Shown: positions 1-8,397 of the stretch, in pieces | How the letters are laid out: every line of letters begins with the position of its first letter | Numbering within the stretch: the first letter of the stretch is position 1 | NCBI RefSeq assembly: GCF_011881725.1 | Contig: NZ_JAATUR010000018.1 | Coordinates: 1-64,000 of the forward strand | Reading direction: 5' to 3' | Source: Escherichia coli | GTDB taxonomy: Bacteria; Pseudomonadota; Gammaproteobacteria; Enterobacterales; Enterobacteriaceae | DNA length: 64,000 bases | Made by a program: the position numbers and the translations under genes | The notes under the pieces: model-generated | The model's database searches: none | Told to the model about the DNA's origin: nothing | What the model saw: the letters and a program-made list of their open reading frames with translations, nothing else

Positions 1-12
1 ATTCAAATTTAA

Positions 13-65
13 TTTACGGATCTTCATCACATAAAATATTTTTTTCGATATCTAAAATAAATCGC
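13..65 (+). promoter_or_regulatory. manXYZ promoter with CRP-like and Mlc-like sites
   Basis: A CRP-like site is centred near 23.5, with a good right half TCACA at 27-31 and a weak left half. A -10 hexamer TAAAAT lies at 53-58, which puts the start near 65 and CRP at about -41.5, the class II position. The AT-rich, roughly palindromic stretch at 37-60 around TCGATATCTA overlaps the -10 and resembles an Mlc/NagC operator. The manX promoter of E. coli is known to be CRP-activated and Mlc-repressed; the exact boundaries here are inferred. Confidence 0.5.
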
Positions 66-177
66 GAAGCACAGGGGTTTCTGGTTGTAGCCCTTATCTG
101 AATCGATTCGATTGTGGACGACGATTCAAAAATACATCTGGCACGTTGAGATGTTAACAATAATAAGGAGGTAGCAA

Positions 178-1149
178 GTGACCATTGCTATTGTTATAGG
201 CACACATGGTTGGGCTGCAGAGCAGTTGCTTAAAACGGCAGAGATGCTGTTAGGCGAGCAGGAAAACGTTGGCTGGATCGATTTTGTTCCTGGTGAAAAT
301 GCAGAAACGCTAATCGAAAAGTACAACGCTCAGTTGGCAAAACTCGACACCGCTAAAGGCGTGCTGTTTCTCGTTGATACATGGGGAGGCAGTCCGTTCA
401 ATGCTGCCAGCCGCATTGTCGTCGACAAAGAGCATTATGAAGTGATCGCAGGTGTTAACATTCCTATGTTAGTGGAAACGTTAATGGCTCGTGATGATGA
501 CCCAAGCTTCGACGAGCTGGTAGCACTGGCCGTAGAGACGGGCCGCGAAGGTGTGAAAGCACTGAAAGCGAAACCCGTTGAAAAGGCAGCTCCAGCCCCC
601 AACGCAGCGGCACCGAAAGCGGCCCCTGCTCCGGCAAAACCGATGGGACCAAACGACTATATGGTAATTGGCCTCGCGCGTATCGACGACCGTCTGATTC
701 ACGGTCAGGTCGCCACCCGCTGGACCAAAGAAACTAATGTCTCCCGTATCATCGTTGTTAGTGACGAAGTGGCTGCGGATACCGTTCGTAAGACACTGCT
801 CACCCAGGTTGCTCCTCCCGGCGTAACAGCGCATGTAGTTGATGTCGCCAAAATGATTCGCGTCTACAACAACCCGAAATATGCGGGCGAACGTGTAATG
901 CTGTTATTTACCAACCCGACAGATGTTGAGCGTCTCGTTGAAGGCGGCGTGAAAATCACCTCAGTCAACGTCGGCGGTATGGCATTCCGTCAGGGCAAAA
1001 CCCAGGTGAATAACGCGGTTTCGGTTGATGAAAAAGATATCGAAGCATTCAAGAAACTGAATGCACGCGGTATTGAGCTGGAAGTCCGTAAAGTTTCCAC
1101 CGATCCGAAACTGAAAATGATGGATCTGATCAGCAAAATCGATAAGTAA
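178..1149 (+). CDS. manX: PTS mannose transporter EIIAB subunit ManX
   Basis: Cytoplasmic EIIAB subunit of the mannose phosphotransferase system. It passes phosphate from HPr to the sugar during uptake of mannose, glucose, glucosamine and related hexoses. The 323-residue protein has an N-terminal EIIA domain (about 1-135) with phosphorylated His10 in GTHGW, an Ala/Pro-rich linker (about 132-156), and an EIIB domain with His175 in RLIHGQ. The start is a GTG preceded by AAGGAGG, a strong ribosome binding site, and gives the usual length. It is the first gene of manXYZ, 62 bp ahead of manY. Identity is very secure. Confidence 0.98.
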   Translation: MTIAIVIGTHGWAAEQLLKTAEMLLGEQENVGWIDFVPGENAETLIEKYNAQLAKLDTAKGVLFLVDTWGGSPFNAASRIVVDKEHYEVIAGVNIPMLVETLMARDDDPSFDELVALAVETGREGVKALKAKPVEKAAPAPNAAAPKAAPAPAKPMGPNDYMVIGLARIDDRLIHGQVATRWTKETNVSRIIVVSDEVAADTVRKTLLTQVAPPGVTAHVVDVAKMIRVYNNPKYAGERVMLLFTNPTDVERLVEGGVKITSVNVGGMAFRQGKTQVNNAVSVDEKDIEAFKKLNARGIELEVRKVSTDPKLKMMDLISKIDK

Positions 1150-1211
1150 CGTATTGTGTTGATTATCAATCAGTTTTCACACTTAAGTCTTACGTAAACA
1201 GGAGAAGTACA

Positions 1212-2012
1212 ATGGAGATTACCACTCTTCAAATTGTGCTGGTATTTATCGTAGCCTGTATCGCAGGTATGGGATCAATCCTCGATGAATTTCAGTTTCA
1301 CCGTCCGCTAATCGCGTGTACCCTCGTGGGTATCGTTCTTGGGGATATGAAAACCGGTATTATTATCGGTGGTACCCTGGAAATGATCGCTCTGGGCTGG
1401 ATGAACATCGGTGCAGCTGTTGCACCAGACGCTGCCCTGGCTTCCATCATTTCTACCATTCTGGTTATTGCGGGTCATCAAAGCATCGGTGCCGGTATCG
1501 CGCTGGCAATCCCGCTGGCAGCAGCAGGCCAGGTACTAACCATTATCGTTCGTACTATTACCGTTGCGTTCCAGCACGCTGCGGATAAGGCTGCTGATAA
1601 CGGCAACCTGACCGCGATTTCCTGGATCCACGTTTCTTCTCTGTTCCTGCAAGCAATGCGCGTGGCTATTCCGGCCGTAATCGTTGCGCTGTCTGTTGGT
1701 ACCAGTGAAGTTCAGAACATGCTGAACGCCATTCCGGAAGTGGTAACCAATGGTCTGAATATCGCCGGTGGCATGATCGTGGTGGTTGGTTATGCGATGG
1801 TTATCAACATGATGCGTGCTGGCTACCTGATGCCGTTCTTCTATCTCGGCTTCGTAACCGCAGCATTCACCAACTTTAACCTGGTTGCTCTGGGTGTGAT
1901 TGGTACTGTTATGGCAGTGCTCTACATCCAACTTAGCCCGAAATACAACCGCGTAGCCGGTGCGCCTGCTCAGGCTGCTGGTAACAACGATCTCGATAAC
2001 GAACTGGACTAA
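1212..2012 (+). CDS. manY: PTS mannose transporter EIIC subunit ManY
   Basis: Membrane EIIC subunit of the mannose PTS, which with ManZ forms the sugar channel. In E. coli this pair also serves as an entry route for phage lambda DNA and a target of some bacteriocins. The 266-residue product is strongly hydrophobic with several membrane segments and the family's GGTLEM and GAAVAPD segments near the N-terminus. An AGGAG ribosome binding site precedes the ATG. It lies between manX and manZ in the same operon, as usual for the family. Confidence 0.98.
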   Translation: MEITTLQIVLVFIVACIAGMGSILDEFQFHRPLIACTLVGIVLGDMKTGIIIGGTLEMIALGWMNIGAAVAPDAALASIISTILVIAGHQSIGAGIALAIPLAAAGQVLTIIVRTITVAFQHAADKAADNGNLTAISWIHVSSLFLQAMRVAIPAVIVALSVGTSEVQNMLNAIPEVVTNGLNIAGGMIVVVGYAMVINMMRAGYLMPFFYLGFVTAAFTNFNLVALGVIGTVMAVLYIQLSPKYNRVAGAPAQAAGNNDLDNELD

Positions 2013-2024
2013 CAGGTGAGCGAA

Positions 2025-2876
2025 ATGGTTGATACAACTCAAACTACCACCGAGAAAAAACTCACTCAAAGTGATATTCGTGGCGTCTTCCTGCGTTCTA
2101 ACCTCTTCCAGGGTTCATGGAACTTCGAACGTATGCAGGCTCTGGGTTTCTGCTTCTCTATGGTACCGGCGATTCGTCGCCTCTACCCTGAGAACAACGA
2201 AGCTCGTAAACAAGCTATTCGCCGTCACCTGGAGTTCTTTAACACTCAGCCGTTCGTGGCTGCGCCGATTCTCGGCGTAACGCTGGCGCTGGAAGAACAA
2301 CGTGCTAATGGCGCAGAGATCGACGACGGTGCTATCAACGGTATCAAAGTCGGTCTGATGGGGCCGCTGGCTGGTGTGGGTGACCCGATCTTCTGGGGTA
2401 CGGTACGCCCAGTATTTGCAGCGCTGGGGGCTGGTATCGCGATGAGCGGCAGCTTGTTAGGTCCGCTGCTGTTCTTCATCCTGTTTAACTTGGTGCGTCT
2501 GGCAACCCGTTACTACGGCGTAGCGTATGGTTACTCCAAAGGTATCGATATCGTTAAAGATATGGGTGGCGGCTTCCTGCAAAAACTGACGGAAGGGGCG
2601 TCTATTCTCGGCCTGTTTGTCATGGGGGCATTGGTTAACAAGTGGACACATGTCAACATCCCGCTGGTTGTCTCTCGCATTACTGACCAGACGGGCAAAG
2701 AACACGTTACCACTGTCCAGACTATTCTTGACCAGTTAATGCCCGGCCTGGTGCCACTACTGCTGACCTTCGCCTGTATGTGGCTGCTGCGCAAAAAAGT
2801 GAATCCGCTGTGGATCATCGTTGGCTTCTTCGTCATCGGTATCGCTGGTTACGCTTGCGGCCTGCTGGGACTGTAA
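2025..2876 (+). CDS. manZ: PTS mannose transporter EIID subunit ManZ
   Basis: Membrane EIID subunit, partner of ManY in mannose-family sugar transport. The 283-residue protein has the family motif GPLAGVGDPIFWGT in its middle and a hydrophobic C-terminal half. I chose the ATG at 2025 because AGGTGAG sits at good spacing before it. An in-frame GTG at 2016 would add three residues but lacks a ribosome binding site. It is the last gene of manXYZ, and a strong terminator follows within 20 bp. Confidence 0.97.
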   Translation: MVDTTQTTTEKKLTQSDIRGVFLRSNLFQGSWNFERMQALGFCFSMVPAIRRLYPENNEARKQAIRRHLEFFNTQPFVAAPILGVTLALEEQRANGAEIDDGAINGIKVGLMGPLAGVGDPIFWGTVRPVFAALGAGIAMSGSLLGPLLFFILFNLVRLATRYYGVAYGYSKGIDIVKDMGGGFLQKLTEGASILGLFVMGALVNKWTHVNIPLVVSRITDQTGKEHVTTVQTILDQLMPGLVPLLLTFACMWLLRKKVNPLWIIVGFFVIGIAGYACGLLGL

Positions 2877-2891
2877 GACTGTTGTACACTA

Positions 2892-2918
2892 CCGGGGCCT
2901 TTTGGCCCCGTTTTTTTA
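2892..2918 (+). terminator. manXYZ terminator
   Basis: A GC-rich hairpin (CGGGGCC with GGCCCCG around a four-base loop) is followed by seven T residues, 16 bp after the manZ stop. It is a textbook intrinsic terminator, and yobD begins 12 bp after it. Confidence 0.9.
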
Positions 2919-2930
2919 TCTGGAGGATTA

Positions 2931-3389
2931 ATGACAATCACGGAACTGGTACTGATTCTGTTCATCGCTGCACTGCTTGCCTTTGCGATATACGATCAGT
3001 TCATTATGCCCCGCCGCAACGGCCCCACCCTGCTGGCAATCCCTTTGCTGCGGCGCGGTCGCATCGACAGCGTTATCTTCGTCGGGCTGATTGTCATTCT
3101 TATCTACAATAATGTGACCAGTCATGGCGCACAAATTACCACCTGGTTATTAAGTGCTCTGGCGCTAATGGGTTTTTATATATTCTGGATCCGCGTACCG
3201 AAAATCATCTTCAAACAGAAAGGTTTTTTCTTCGCCAATGTCTGGATTGAATATAGCCGGATTAAAGCGATGAACTTATCGGAAGATGGTGTTTTGGTCA
3301 TGCAATTAGAACAGCGTCGGTTGTTAATCCGCGTTAGAAATATCGACGACCTGGAAAAAATATATAAACTTCTTGTTTCCACTCAATAA
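2931..3389 (+). CDS. yobD: Inner membrane protein YobD (DUF986)
   Basis: Conserved enterobacterial membrane protein of unknown function. The 152 residues contain three hydrophobic segments in the first half (about 5-22, 46-62 and 68-88), then a soluble C-terminal half rich in charged residues. TGGAGG sits just ahead of the ATG. The gene lies so close to the manXYZ terminator that it is probably expressed by read-through or from within manZ. No catalytic motif is visible. Confidence 0.9.
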   Translation: MTITELVLILFIAALLAFAIYDQFIMPRRNGPTLLAIPLLRRGRIDSVIFVGLIVILIYNNVTSHGAQITTWLLSALALMGFYIFWIRVPKIIFKQKGFFFANVWIEYSRIKAMNLSEDGVLVMQLEQRRLLIRVRNIDDLEKIYKLLVSTQ

Positions 3390-3394
3390 GTTAT

Positions 3395-3456
3395 GATCTT
3401 AGCCAAAGCTATGTTGAGTGTATTTTTAATAACCAGACATAGCTTAGGCTATATTA
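3395..3456 (+). promoter_or_regulatory. Tandem MntR-like operators upstream of mntP
   Basis: Two sites resemble the MntR palindrome AAACATAGC-N4-GCTATGTTT. At 3435-3456 is AGACATAGC, TTAG, then GCTATATTA. At 3395-3416, read on the minus strand, is CAACATAGC followed by a weaker second half. MntR bound to manganese is known to activate mntP in E. coli, which fits sites placed well upstream of the promoter. The site calls are mine by eye. Confidence 0.6.
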
Positions 3457-3505
3457 TCTCTTCGATAGTTTGTTATTTATTTTAACGTTTCATTGATATA
3501 TAAAT

Positions 3506-3524
3506 CTAAATGAAAATCGTTATC
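3506..3524 (+). promoter_or_regulatory. Fur-box-like sequence upstream of mntP
   Basis: About 14 of 19 bases agree with the classical Fur box (GATAATGATAATCATTATC), including the uninterrupted AATGA and TTATC ends. It lies between the MntR-like sites and the riboswitch leader. The match is by eye; iron control of this gene is an inference. Confidence 0.4.
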
Positions 3525-3584
3525 AATAAAACAATGAAATAATATTTTCACCCATTGTTTTATATTCTCAAAATATGTTAAGGT

Positions 3585-3800
3585 TGCGCCCTCATTTGGG
3601 GAGTAGCCGATTTCCAGACTCCGGAAATGTACGTGTCAACATACTCGTTGCAAAACGTGGCGCGTACGGACTGAGCATTTTCAGTCAGGCGAGACCATAT
3701 GCACATCAATCGCTATGCCTGCATGAGCGCGTCTTGTCGTTCATGTGTGCATGTTTGCGGGGGGCGAAGATGTGTTTTATGGATACCCCGGTCAGGACGT
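3585..3800 (+). promoter_or_regulatory. yybP-ykoY manganese riboswitch in the mntP leader
   Basis: The roughly 200-nt leader contains the family landmarks: CCCTCATTTGGGGAGTAGC near 3589-3607, and ATGTACGTGTCAACATAC with a GGCGCGTACG segment further on. The leader ends directly at the mntP start. yybP-ykoY RNAs sense Mn2+, and the E. coli mntP copy is a known member that increases MntP synthesis when manganese is high. The long leader also contains short upstream reading frames, which I take to be incidental. Confidence 0.88.
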
Positions 3801-3804
3801 TGTC

Positions 3805-4371
3805 ATGAATATCACTGCTACTGTTCTTCTTGCTTTTGGTATGTCGATGGATGCCTTCGCTGCATCAATCGGTAAAGGTGCCACCCTCCATAAACCGAAA
3901 TTTTCTGAAGCCCTGCGAACCGGCCTTATTTTTGGTGCCGTCGAAACTCTGACGCCGCTGATTGGCTGGGGTATGGGCATGCTGGCTAACCGCTTTGTCC
4001 TCGAATGGAACCACTGGATCGCATTCATCCTGCTGATATTCCTCGGCAGTAGAATGATTATTGAGGGTTTTCGCGGTGGAGATGATGAAGATGAAGAGCC
4101 GCGCCGCCGTCATGGCTTCTGGCTGCTGGTGACTACCGCGATTGCCACCAGTCTGGATGCGATGGCTGTTGGTGTTGGTTTGGCCTTTCTGCAAGTCAAC
4201 ATTATCGCAACCGCGCTGGCTATTGGTTGTGCAACGTTGATTATGTCAACATTAGGGATGATGATTGGCCGCTTTATCGGTCCGATCCTCGGGAAAAAAG
4301 CGGAAATTCTTGGCGGACTGGTGCTGATTGGCATCGGCGTCCAGATCCTCTGGACGCACTACCACGGTTAA
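3805..4371 (+). CDS. mntP: Manganese efflux pump MntP
   Basis: Inner membrane Mn2+ exporter that protects against manganese excess. The 188-residue protein has six predicted membrane segments arranged as two homologous halves. Each half carries the acidic transport motif: [10 protein letters not shown] at about 12-21 and [10 protein letters not shown] in the second half. A charged cytoplasmic loop ([11 protein letters not shown]) separates them. The ATG at 3805 gives the usual length; an in-frame upstream ATG lies inside the riboswitch. It converges on rlmA with a 4-bp overlap. Confidence 0.97.
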   Translation: MNITATVLLAFGMSMDAFAASIGKGATLHKPKFSEALRTGLIFGAVETLTPLIGWGMGMLANRFVLEWNHWIAFILLIFLGSRMIIEGFRGGDDEDEEPRRRHGFWLLVTTAIATSLDAMAVGVGLAFLQVNIIATALAIGCATLIMSTLGMMIGRFIGPILGKKAEILGGLVLIGIGVQILWTHYHG

Positions 4372-5177
4372 TTTGTTCGCTGCCAGAGGTGAATATTAAA
4401 GTCCGTCTGGCAGTCGAATACTTCTTTTGCCGCTAACGTTTGCCAGACATCTGGCTTCGCACGCCAGGCGAACGGCGTCATCTGTAACAATGCGACAGCT
4501 TCATCACCGCGAAGACGCATCGGATACCGCAATGCATCGCTCTGCTGTAATGCAAAACCCTCCAGTTGTTCAGTATGGGGGGCATGCAGAAGTACTTCGT
4601 CGTAAATCAGCCCTTTCAACTCCATTAAATGTCGTGGCCCTGGGGTAACGGTAATTACCCACCCGCCTGGTTTGACGACACGCGCTAACTCTTCTGCTTT
4701 ACATGGCGCGTAGATGCGAATAATGGCGTCCATACTGGCATCTGCAAAAGGCAGACGGTGGCTGGAAGCGACACAAAAGGTAACCTGCTGATAGCGTTTC
4801 GCCGCAGCTTTAATTGCGACCTTAGAGACATCAAGACCAAAGGTTGTCACTTCTGGCAATGCATCTGCAAAAGCATGAGTGTAATACCCTTCCCCACAAC
4901 CAATATCCAGTACCGCTGTTGCGTGCTCATTAAGACATCCACGCAATTGATCGACCATCGCATCACGAAGCGGTTGGTAATGACCGGCATCTAAAAAAGC
5001 GCGTCGGGCCTGCATCATTTCCGCGCTGTCGCCCGGATCGCGGGATCGTTTATATTGAACGGGCAACAGATTGACGTATCCCTCTTTCGCCATATCAAAT
5101 TGATGCCGCTGGGGGCAGATATAGCTGTTTTTTTCAAGCGATAGAGGTTGATGGCAAAGTGGACAGGAAAACGACAT
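4368..5177 (-). CDS. rlmA: 23S rRNA (guanine745-N1)-methyltransferase RlmA
   Basis: Methylates N1 of G745 in 23S rRNA using S-adenosylmethionine. The 269-residue protein starts with a four-Cys/His zinc-binding module (CPLC, then CPQRHQF at residues 5-25) that recognises RNA. A Rossmann methyltransferase domain follows, with the SAM motif [10 protein letters not shown] near residue 90. The start is set by an ATG at the family length. Its stop overlaps that of mntP. It has its own upstream gap after the cspC terminator. Confidence 0.96.
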   Translation of the reverse strand: MSFSCPLCHQPLSLEKNSYICPQRHQFDMAKEGYVNLLPVQYKRSRDPGDSAEMMQARRAFLDAGHYQPLRDAMVDQLRGCLNEHATAVLDIGCGEGYYTHAFADALPEVTTFGLDVSKVAIKAAAKRYQQVTFCVASSHRLPFADASMDAIIRIYAPCKAEELARVVKPGGWVITVTPGPRHLMELKGLIYDEVLLHAPHTEQLEGFALQQSDALRYPMRLRGDEAVALLQMTPFAWRAKPDVWQTLAAKEVFDCQTDFNIHLWQRTN

Positions 5178-5271
5178 GAAAACTCCGGCAGGATACTAAA
5201 TGCCGCAAGTGTAACGCGAATCGCGCTACGGGCAAATATTCGAAGGCCAGATACAGTCATTTAACAAAGTA

Positions 5272-5299
5272 AAAAGCCTCGCTTTTTGGACGAGGCTTT
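5272..5299 (-). terminator. cspC terminator
   Basis: On the minus strand AAAGCCTCG pairs with CGAGGCTTT around a short loop and is followed by a T run. It lies about 45 bp beyond the cspC stop and separates cspC from rlmA. Confidence 0.85.
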
Positions 5300-5344
5300 A
5301 TAGCGGGATTGAAGTGCGTTAACACTTCAGATCAGTGAATTCGA

Positions 5345-5554
5345 TCAGATAGCGGTTACGTTAACAGCTGCCGGACCTTTCTGGCCGTCCTGAATTTCGA
5401 ACTCAACGTTCTGGCCTTCGGCCAGAGTTTTGAAACCATTACCCTGGATAGCGGAGAAGTGTACGAACACATCTTTGCTGCCATCAGCCGGAGTAATGAA
5501 ACCAAAACCTTTAGACTCGTTGAACCACTTAACCTGACCTTTAATCTTTGCCAT
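5345..5554 (-). CDS. cspC: Cold-shock family RNA chaperone CspC
   Basis: Constitutive, non-cold-induced member of the Csp family. It binds single-stranded nucleic acid, and in E. coli is linked to rpoS mRNA stability and transcription antitermination. The 69-residue protein is a single OB-fold cold-shock domain with RNP1 KGFGFI and RNP2 VFVHF. The ATG at 5554 is preceded by AAGGAAT. It follows yobF in the same transcript, 39 bp downstream. Confidence 0.98.
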
Positions 5555-5593
5555 TTGCAAAATTCCTTAGATTGTTTTCTTCGCCCGCAGGCA

Positions 5594-5710
5594 TTACAGA
5601 GATAAAACTGACACATTACTGCTTGAGGCACTAATATAAGGTTCGGCAGAGAAGCGGTATTCAACGACAACGTGTTTACTCAGGACTTCTTTACTGAAAA
5701 TGCCACACAT
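5594..5710 (-). CDS. yobF: Small stress protein YobF (DUF2527), shortened C-terminus
   Basis: Small protein encoded just upstream of cspC and reported in E. coli to accumulate under stress. Here the frame opens with [10 protein letters not shown] and stops after 38 residues at a TAA at 5594-5596. K-12 YobF, as I remember it, has 47 residues. The same frame continues beyond the TAA with CLRAKKTI and a second stop at 5567, exactly where the 47-residue form would end. The shortening therefore looks like a point change, not a different gene. I recognise no domain. Confidence 0.8.
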   Translation of the reverse strand: MCGIFSKEVLSKHVVVEYRFSAEPYISASSSNVSVLSL

Positions 5711-6373
5711 AAACAGAACTGTACCTCGTTTAACCCAAAGCTGTTATCACATACAACGTTAATTATGGCAAGCCATTTTTAAACATGTCTCGATCAGCTG
5801 CACAAATCTCGATACGCCTTCCACTTTTTTGCACATTTATGCAACGAAATGCGTGTCGATATATCGAGACACTTAAGCATACCAGTACAAACAGATGCCT
5901 GATCTGATATGTTTTCTACCTTAGTTCAATAAGTTCTAATCATCCAGATCAGAAATACAATTTAATTACGCAATGTGTGTGATATCACTTTTTATACTAT
6001 GTAATGATAAAGTATTATATAACTTTATCTCATAAAACAGTTAGTTAACAACATACGCAGGCGCAACACTGAAAGTACATACAAAGCTTATTAATAATGT
6101 AAAATAAGAAAAAATGATGAATGATAAAAAATGAGGAGAGAAACGTTTCGCTTATAACCGATGCTATAATTAATCACTATTCCGATGCAAACATCCCACT
6201 AATCCGTTACAAGAAATAACTTTTTCTGATGCCTAAATCGATAAATAAATAACAGGATAAATAATCAAAATCCAATAAAAGATTATTTTGAATCAATTGC
6301 ATCATTATAGTGCAGGTAAGAATGATGAGATGAGTAACCCATCAACATAGGGTTACTCAAATTGCGGGAAGGA
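5711..6373. other. Long AT-rich intergenic region upstream of yobF-cspC
   Basis: About 660 bp with no supportable gene. It must carry the yobF-cspC promoter near 5720-5780. Visible structure includes three TCTCGAT copies (5788-5794, 5807-5813, and inverted at 5863-5869), the last inside a near-palindrome at 5853-5872. There are further palindromes GTGATATCAC near 5980-5990 and GAAACGTTTC at 6140-6149, and a 9-bp hairpin at 6332-6358. The rest is AT-rich with no recognisable sRNA. Confidence 0.6.
6332..6358 (-). terminator. Hairpin downstream of yebO
   Basis: A perfect 9-bp stem (GAGTAACCC with GGGTTACTC) around a 9-base loop lies 16 bp beyond the yebO stop. No T run follows on either strand, so it may be an RNA 3'-end stabiliser or a weak terminator. 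Confidence 0.45.
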
Positions 6374-6661
6374 TTACCGTTCTGCTACCAGACGAATAAT
6401 ATCTTCATCTTCACCTGTTTTTTGGTTCACAGTAACCTTTGCATCCGTTTTTTCAGGTTCGTTAGCTTCGCACAAGCGGCGTAACAGTACATTCTGCCGT
6501 TTTTGCTGTTCCAGCAATGCCTCAAGCAGTTCAATCTGTTCGTTAGTCCGGGAACTGGCTCGATTGATGAAAAACCACAAGATGAGTCCAATAATGAGAA
6601 CCACTACCGATACAACAAAAGACGCAATGTTCATCACGCCTGAATTTACAACTTCGTTCAT
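6374..6661 (-). CDS. yebO: Small membrane protein YebO
   Basis: 95-residue protein with one strong membrane helix at about 15-32 (IASFVV to LILWFF), followed by a Gln/Glu/Leu-rich stretch likely to form a coiled coil (about 38-65) and an acidic tail. Function is unknown. It lies downstream of mgrB in the same direction, 74 bp away, and in enteric bacteria is considered part of the PhoP-controlled mgrB transcript. Confidence 0.9.
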   Translation of the reverse strand: MNEVVNSGVMNIASFVVSVVVLIIGLILWFFINRASSRTNEQIELLEALLEQQKRQNVLLRRLCEANEPEKTDAKVTVNQKTGEDEDIIRLVAER

Positions 6662-6735
6662 TTAACCACCTCTAAGTAGAGGCGCCATTTTACCACTGCT
6701 ACGCAGGAAGGAAATCTAGTGTTGAAAAAATGATA

Positions 6736-6879
6736 TCACCACGGGATAAACTGATTGATGGCACAAATTCCGCTGAAAAGTTGCACATCCTGATCACACA
6801 TTATGTTGAATACCTGCACCCATAGCAGCAAGCAAGTCAGCACAACGACAACCAGAACGACCCATCGATACTTTTTCAC
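6736..6879 (-). CDS. mgrB: PhoQ feedback inhibitor MgrB
   Basis: 47-residue bitopic inner-membrane protein that binds PhoQ and lowers PhoPQ signalling. It has a short basic N-terminus (MKKYRW), one membrane helix rich in Val and Leu (about 6-24), and a periplasmic part with the two cysteines needed for activity (Cys28 and Cys39) and the conserved FIPW end. The start is a GTG with GGAG upstream. The gene is intact, which matters because mgrB loss is a common route to polymyxin resistance. A PhoP box lies upstream at 6930-6946. Confidence 0.97.
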   Translation of the reverse strand: MKKYRWVVLVVVVLTCLLLWVQVFNIMCDQDVQLFSGICAINQFIPW

Positions 6880-6929
6880 TCCAATCTCCGTTTAACCTAA
6901 CTTCTTCCTTTAAACTAACATGCCTTAGT

Positions 6930-6946
6930 TAAACAACGCCTAACCA
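6930..6946 (-). promoter_or_regulatory. PhoP box of the mgrB promoter
   Basis: Read on the minus strand the site is TGGTTA, five bases, TGTTTA, which matches the PhoP direct repeat (T/G)GTTTA-N5-(T/G)GTTTA. A plausible -10 (TAGTTT) follows about 11 bp downstream, the usual PhoP spacing. mgrB is an established PhoP target in E. coli. Confidence 0.85.
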
Positions 6947-7036
6947 TGTCGATATTCGTGCTTTTTCGGAATGATACGCTTGCTTCAGTTCATATTGCCG
7001 CTACGATTAAAGCAAACAAAAAGAGAAGAGGTCGTA

Positions 7037-7276
7037 ATGCGATTCATTATTCGCACAATTATTTTGATAGCACTGGTATGGACAGGATTATTACTCAGCG
7101 GATATGGCGTTCTGATTGGAAGCAAGGAAAATGCTGCAGAGTTAGGACTGCAATGCACATATCTCACCGCCCGAAGCACAAGCACAGTGCAATATCTGCA
7201 TACTAAAAGTGGATTTTTGGGGATTACAGATTGCCCGCTGCTACGTAAAAGCAATGTCGTCGTCGATAATGGTTAA
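7037..7276 (+). CDS. yobH: Small protein YobH
   Basis: 79-residue conserved protein of unknown function. It begins with an N-terminal hydrophobic helix (about 5-27) that could be a signal anchor or an uncleaved signal peptide, followed by a short polar domain with two Cys (CTYLTAR and DCPLLR), which could pair in the periplasm. AGAAGAGG precedes the ATG. It is transcribed away from mgrB; the two share the intervening promoter region. No homologous domain is recognised. Confidence 0.88.
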   Translation: MRFIIRTIILIALVWTGLLLSGYGVLIGSKENAAELGLQCTYLTARSTSTVQYLHTKSGFLGITDCPLLRKSNVVVDNG

Positions 7277-7386
7277 TTCGTGACAGAAAAGGTATAAATA
7301 CCCACATCAAGACTGTGGAAAAAAATACATTCACCTCCCTAGCGAATGATATGTCAGCGTTAACTTTATCTAATGCACACTAAACA

Positions 7387-7421
7387 AAGAACCTGCCTGG
7401 ATATTATGCAGACAGGTTCTT
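7387..7421. terminator. Inverted repeat between convergent yobH and kdgR
   Basis: AAGAACCTG at 7387-7395 pairs with CAGGTTCTT at 7413-7421. It lies 8 bp beyond the kdgR stop and about 110 bp after yobH, and the minus-strand side is followed by TTTGTTT. It is probably a bidirectional terminator. Confidence 0.6.
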
Positions 7422-7428
7422 ATTCTAA

Positions 7429-8220
7429 TCAGAATGGATAGTCGTGATATCCCATTTGTGCAGAAATTTTACGTGCTGCCGTATGCAACATAGCCACATA
7501 CTCTTGCAAACGTTCTTCGGAGAAACGCAGCGTCGGGAAAGAAATACTCAAGCCGGCAATTACCACACCAAAGCGGTCAAACACCGGTACGGCGATGCAA
7601 CGTAACCCTTCTTCCTGTTCTTCGTTATCTTCGCCGTATCCCTGTTCACGGACCAGATCTAACACGGGTAATAACGCCTCTGTACTGGTGATGGTCCGAT
7701 CGGTACTGCGTTTATATTCCACGCCCTCAAGGATTTGCTTCACTTCATCGCGATCGCGCCAGGCCAGTAACACTTTACCAATCGCAGTACTGTACAGAGG
7801 ATTGCGACGGCCAATCCGTGAATACATGCGCAAATTGTACATAGAGTCAATTTTATGGATGTAAACGATGCTGTCTTCATCCAGTGCGCCAAGATGGATA
7901 GTCTCTTTGGTCAAGCGGGAGATCTCACGCATCTGGATATCTGCACTGCGAATAAGATCGACATTTTGTAACGCGCGAGCGCCCAGTTCGAATAATTTCA
8001 GGGTCAGAGAATATTTCTCCGATTCCCCTTCCTGCGCGACATAGCCCAGGGTTTTCATGGTCTGTAAAAAGCGATAAACGGTGCTTTTTGACATCATGAC
8101 GCGCTGTGACAGCTCGGTTATTCCTATTTCGCGCTCTTCGCCCAGCGCCTGCAAAATGCCAAAAACCTTCAGTACGGAAGATACAGAATCAGGTTGTTTA
8201 TCCAGATCTGCGTTAGCCAT
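7429..8220 (-). CDS. kdgR: IclR-family regulator KdgR
   Basis: Repressor of pectin and hexuronate breakdown genes, inactivated by 2-keto-3-deoxygluconate; in E. coli it controls kdgT, kdgK and eda. The 263-residue protein has an N-terminal winged helix-turn-helix (about 15-75, including SKSTVYRFLQTM) and a C-terminal IclR effector domain ending in a conserved GLSISFP segment. One of its targets, eda, lies at 30368 in this window. It is divergent from yebQ across 177 bp. Confidence 0.96.
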   Translation of the reverse strand: MANADLDKQPDSVSSVLKVFGILQALGEEREIGITELSQRVMMSKSTVYRFLQTMKTLGYVAQEGESEKYSLTLKLFELGARALQNVDLIRSADIQMREISRLTKETIHLGALDEDSIVYIHKIDSMYNLRMYSRIGRRNPLYSTAIGKVLLAWRDRDEVKQILEGVEYKRSTDRTITSTEALLPVLDLVREQGYGEDNEEQEEGLRCIAVPVFDRFGVVIAGLSISFPTLRFSEERLQEYVAMLHTAARKISAQMGYHDYPF

Positions 8221-8397
8221 TTATCACCTCAATGCGAGTGTTTTATAAAAATCAGAACTGTTTTTTTATTATAATTTCGCACCAGGGTGGTCGCAATCCA
8301 TCTTTTGCCGGTTAGTTACAATTCTGCGACATTCACCGTGAATATCAGTGCTAGAATCATAACCCTATTGATTATTACCAAAAGATATAAAATTCCT

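Noticed and set aside
3745..3804. Longer MntP start at 3745
   Set aside because: The extra 20 codons lie within the manganese riboswitch and are not part of the conserved membrane protein; the start at 3805 gives the family length.
6140..6149. GAAACGTTTC as a Cra or PurR operator
   Set aside because: It has the core palindrome only. The flanking bases do not match either consensus, and no carbon or purine gene lies nearby.
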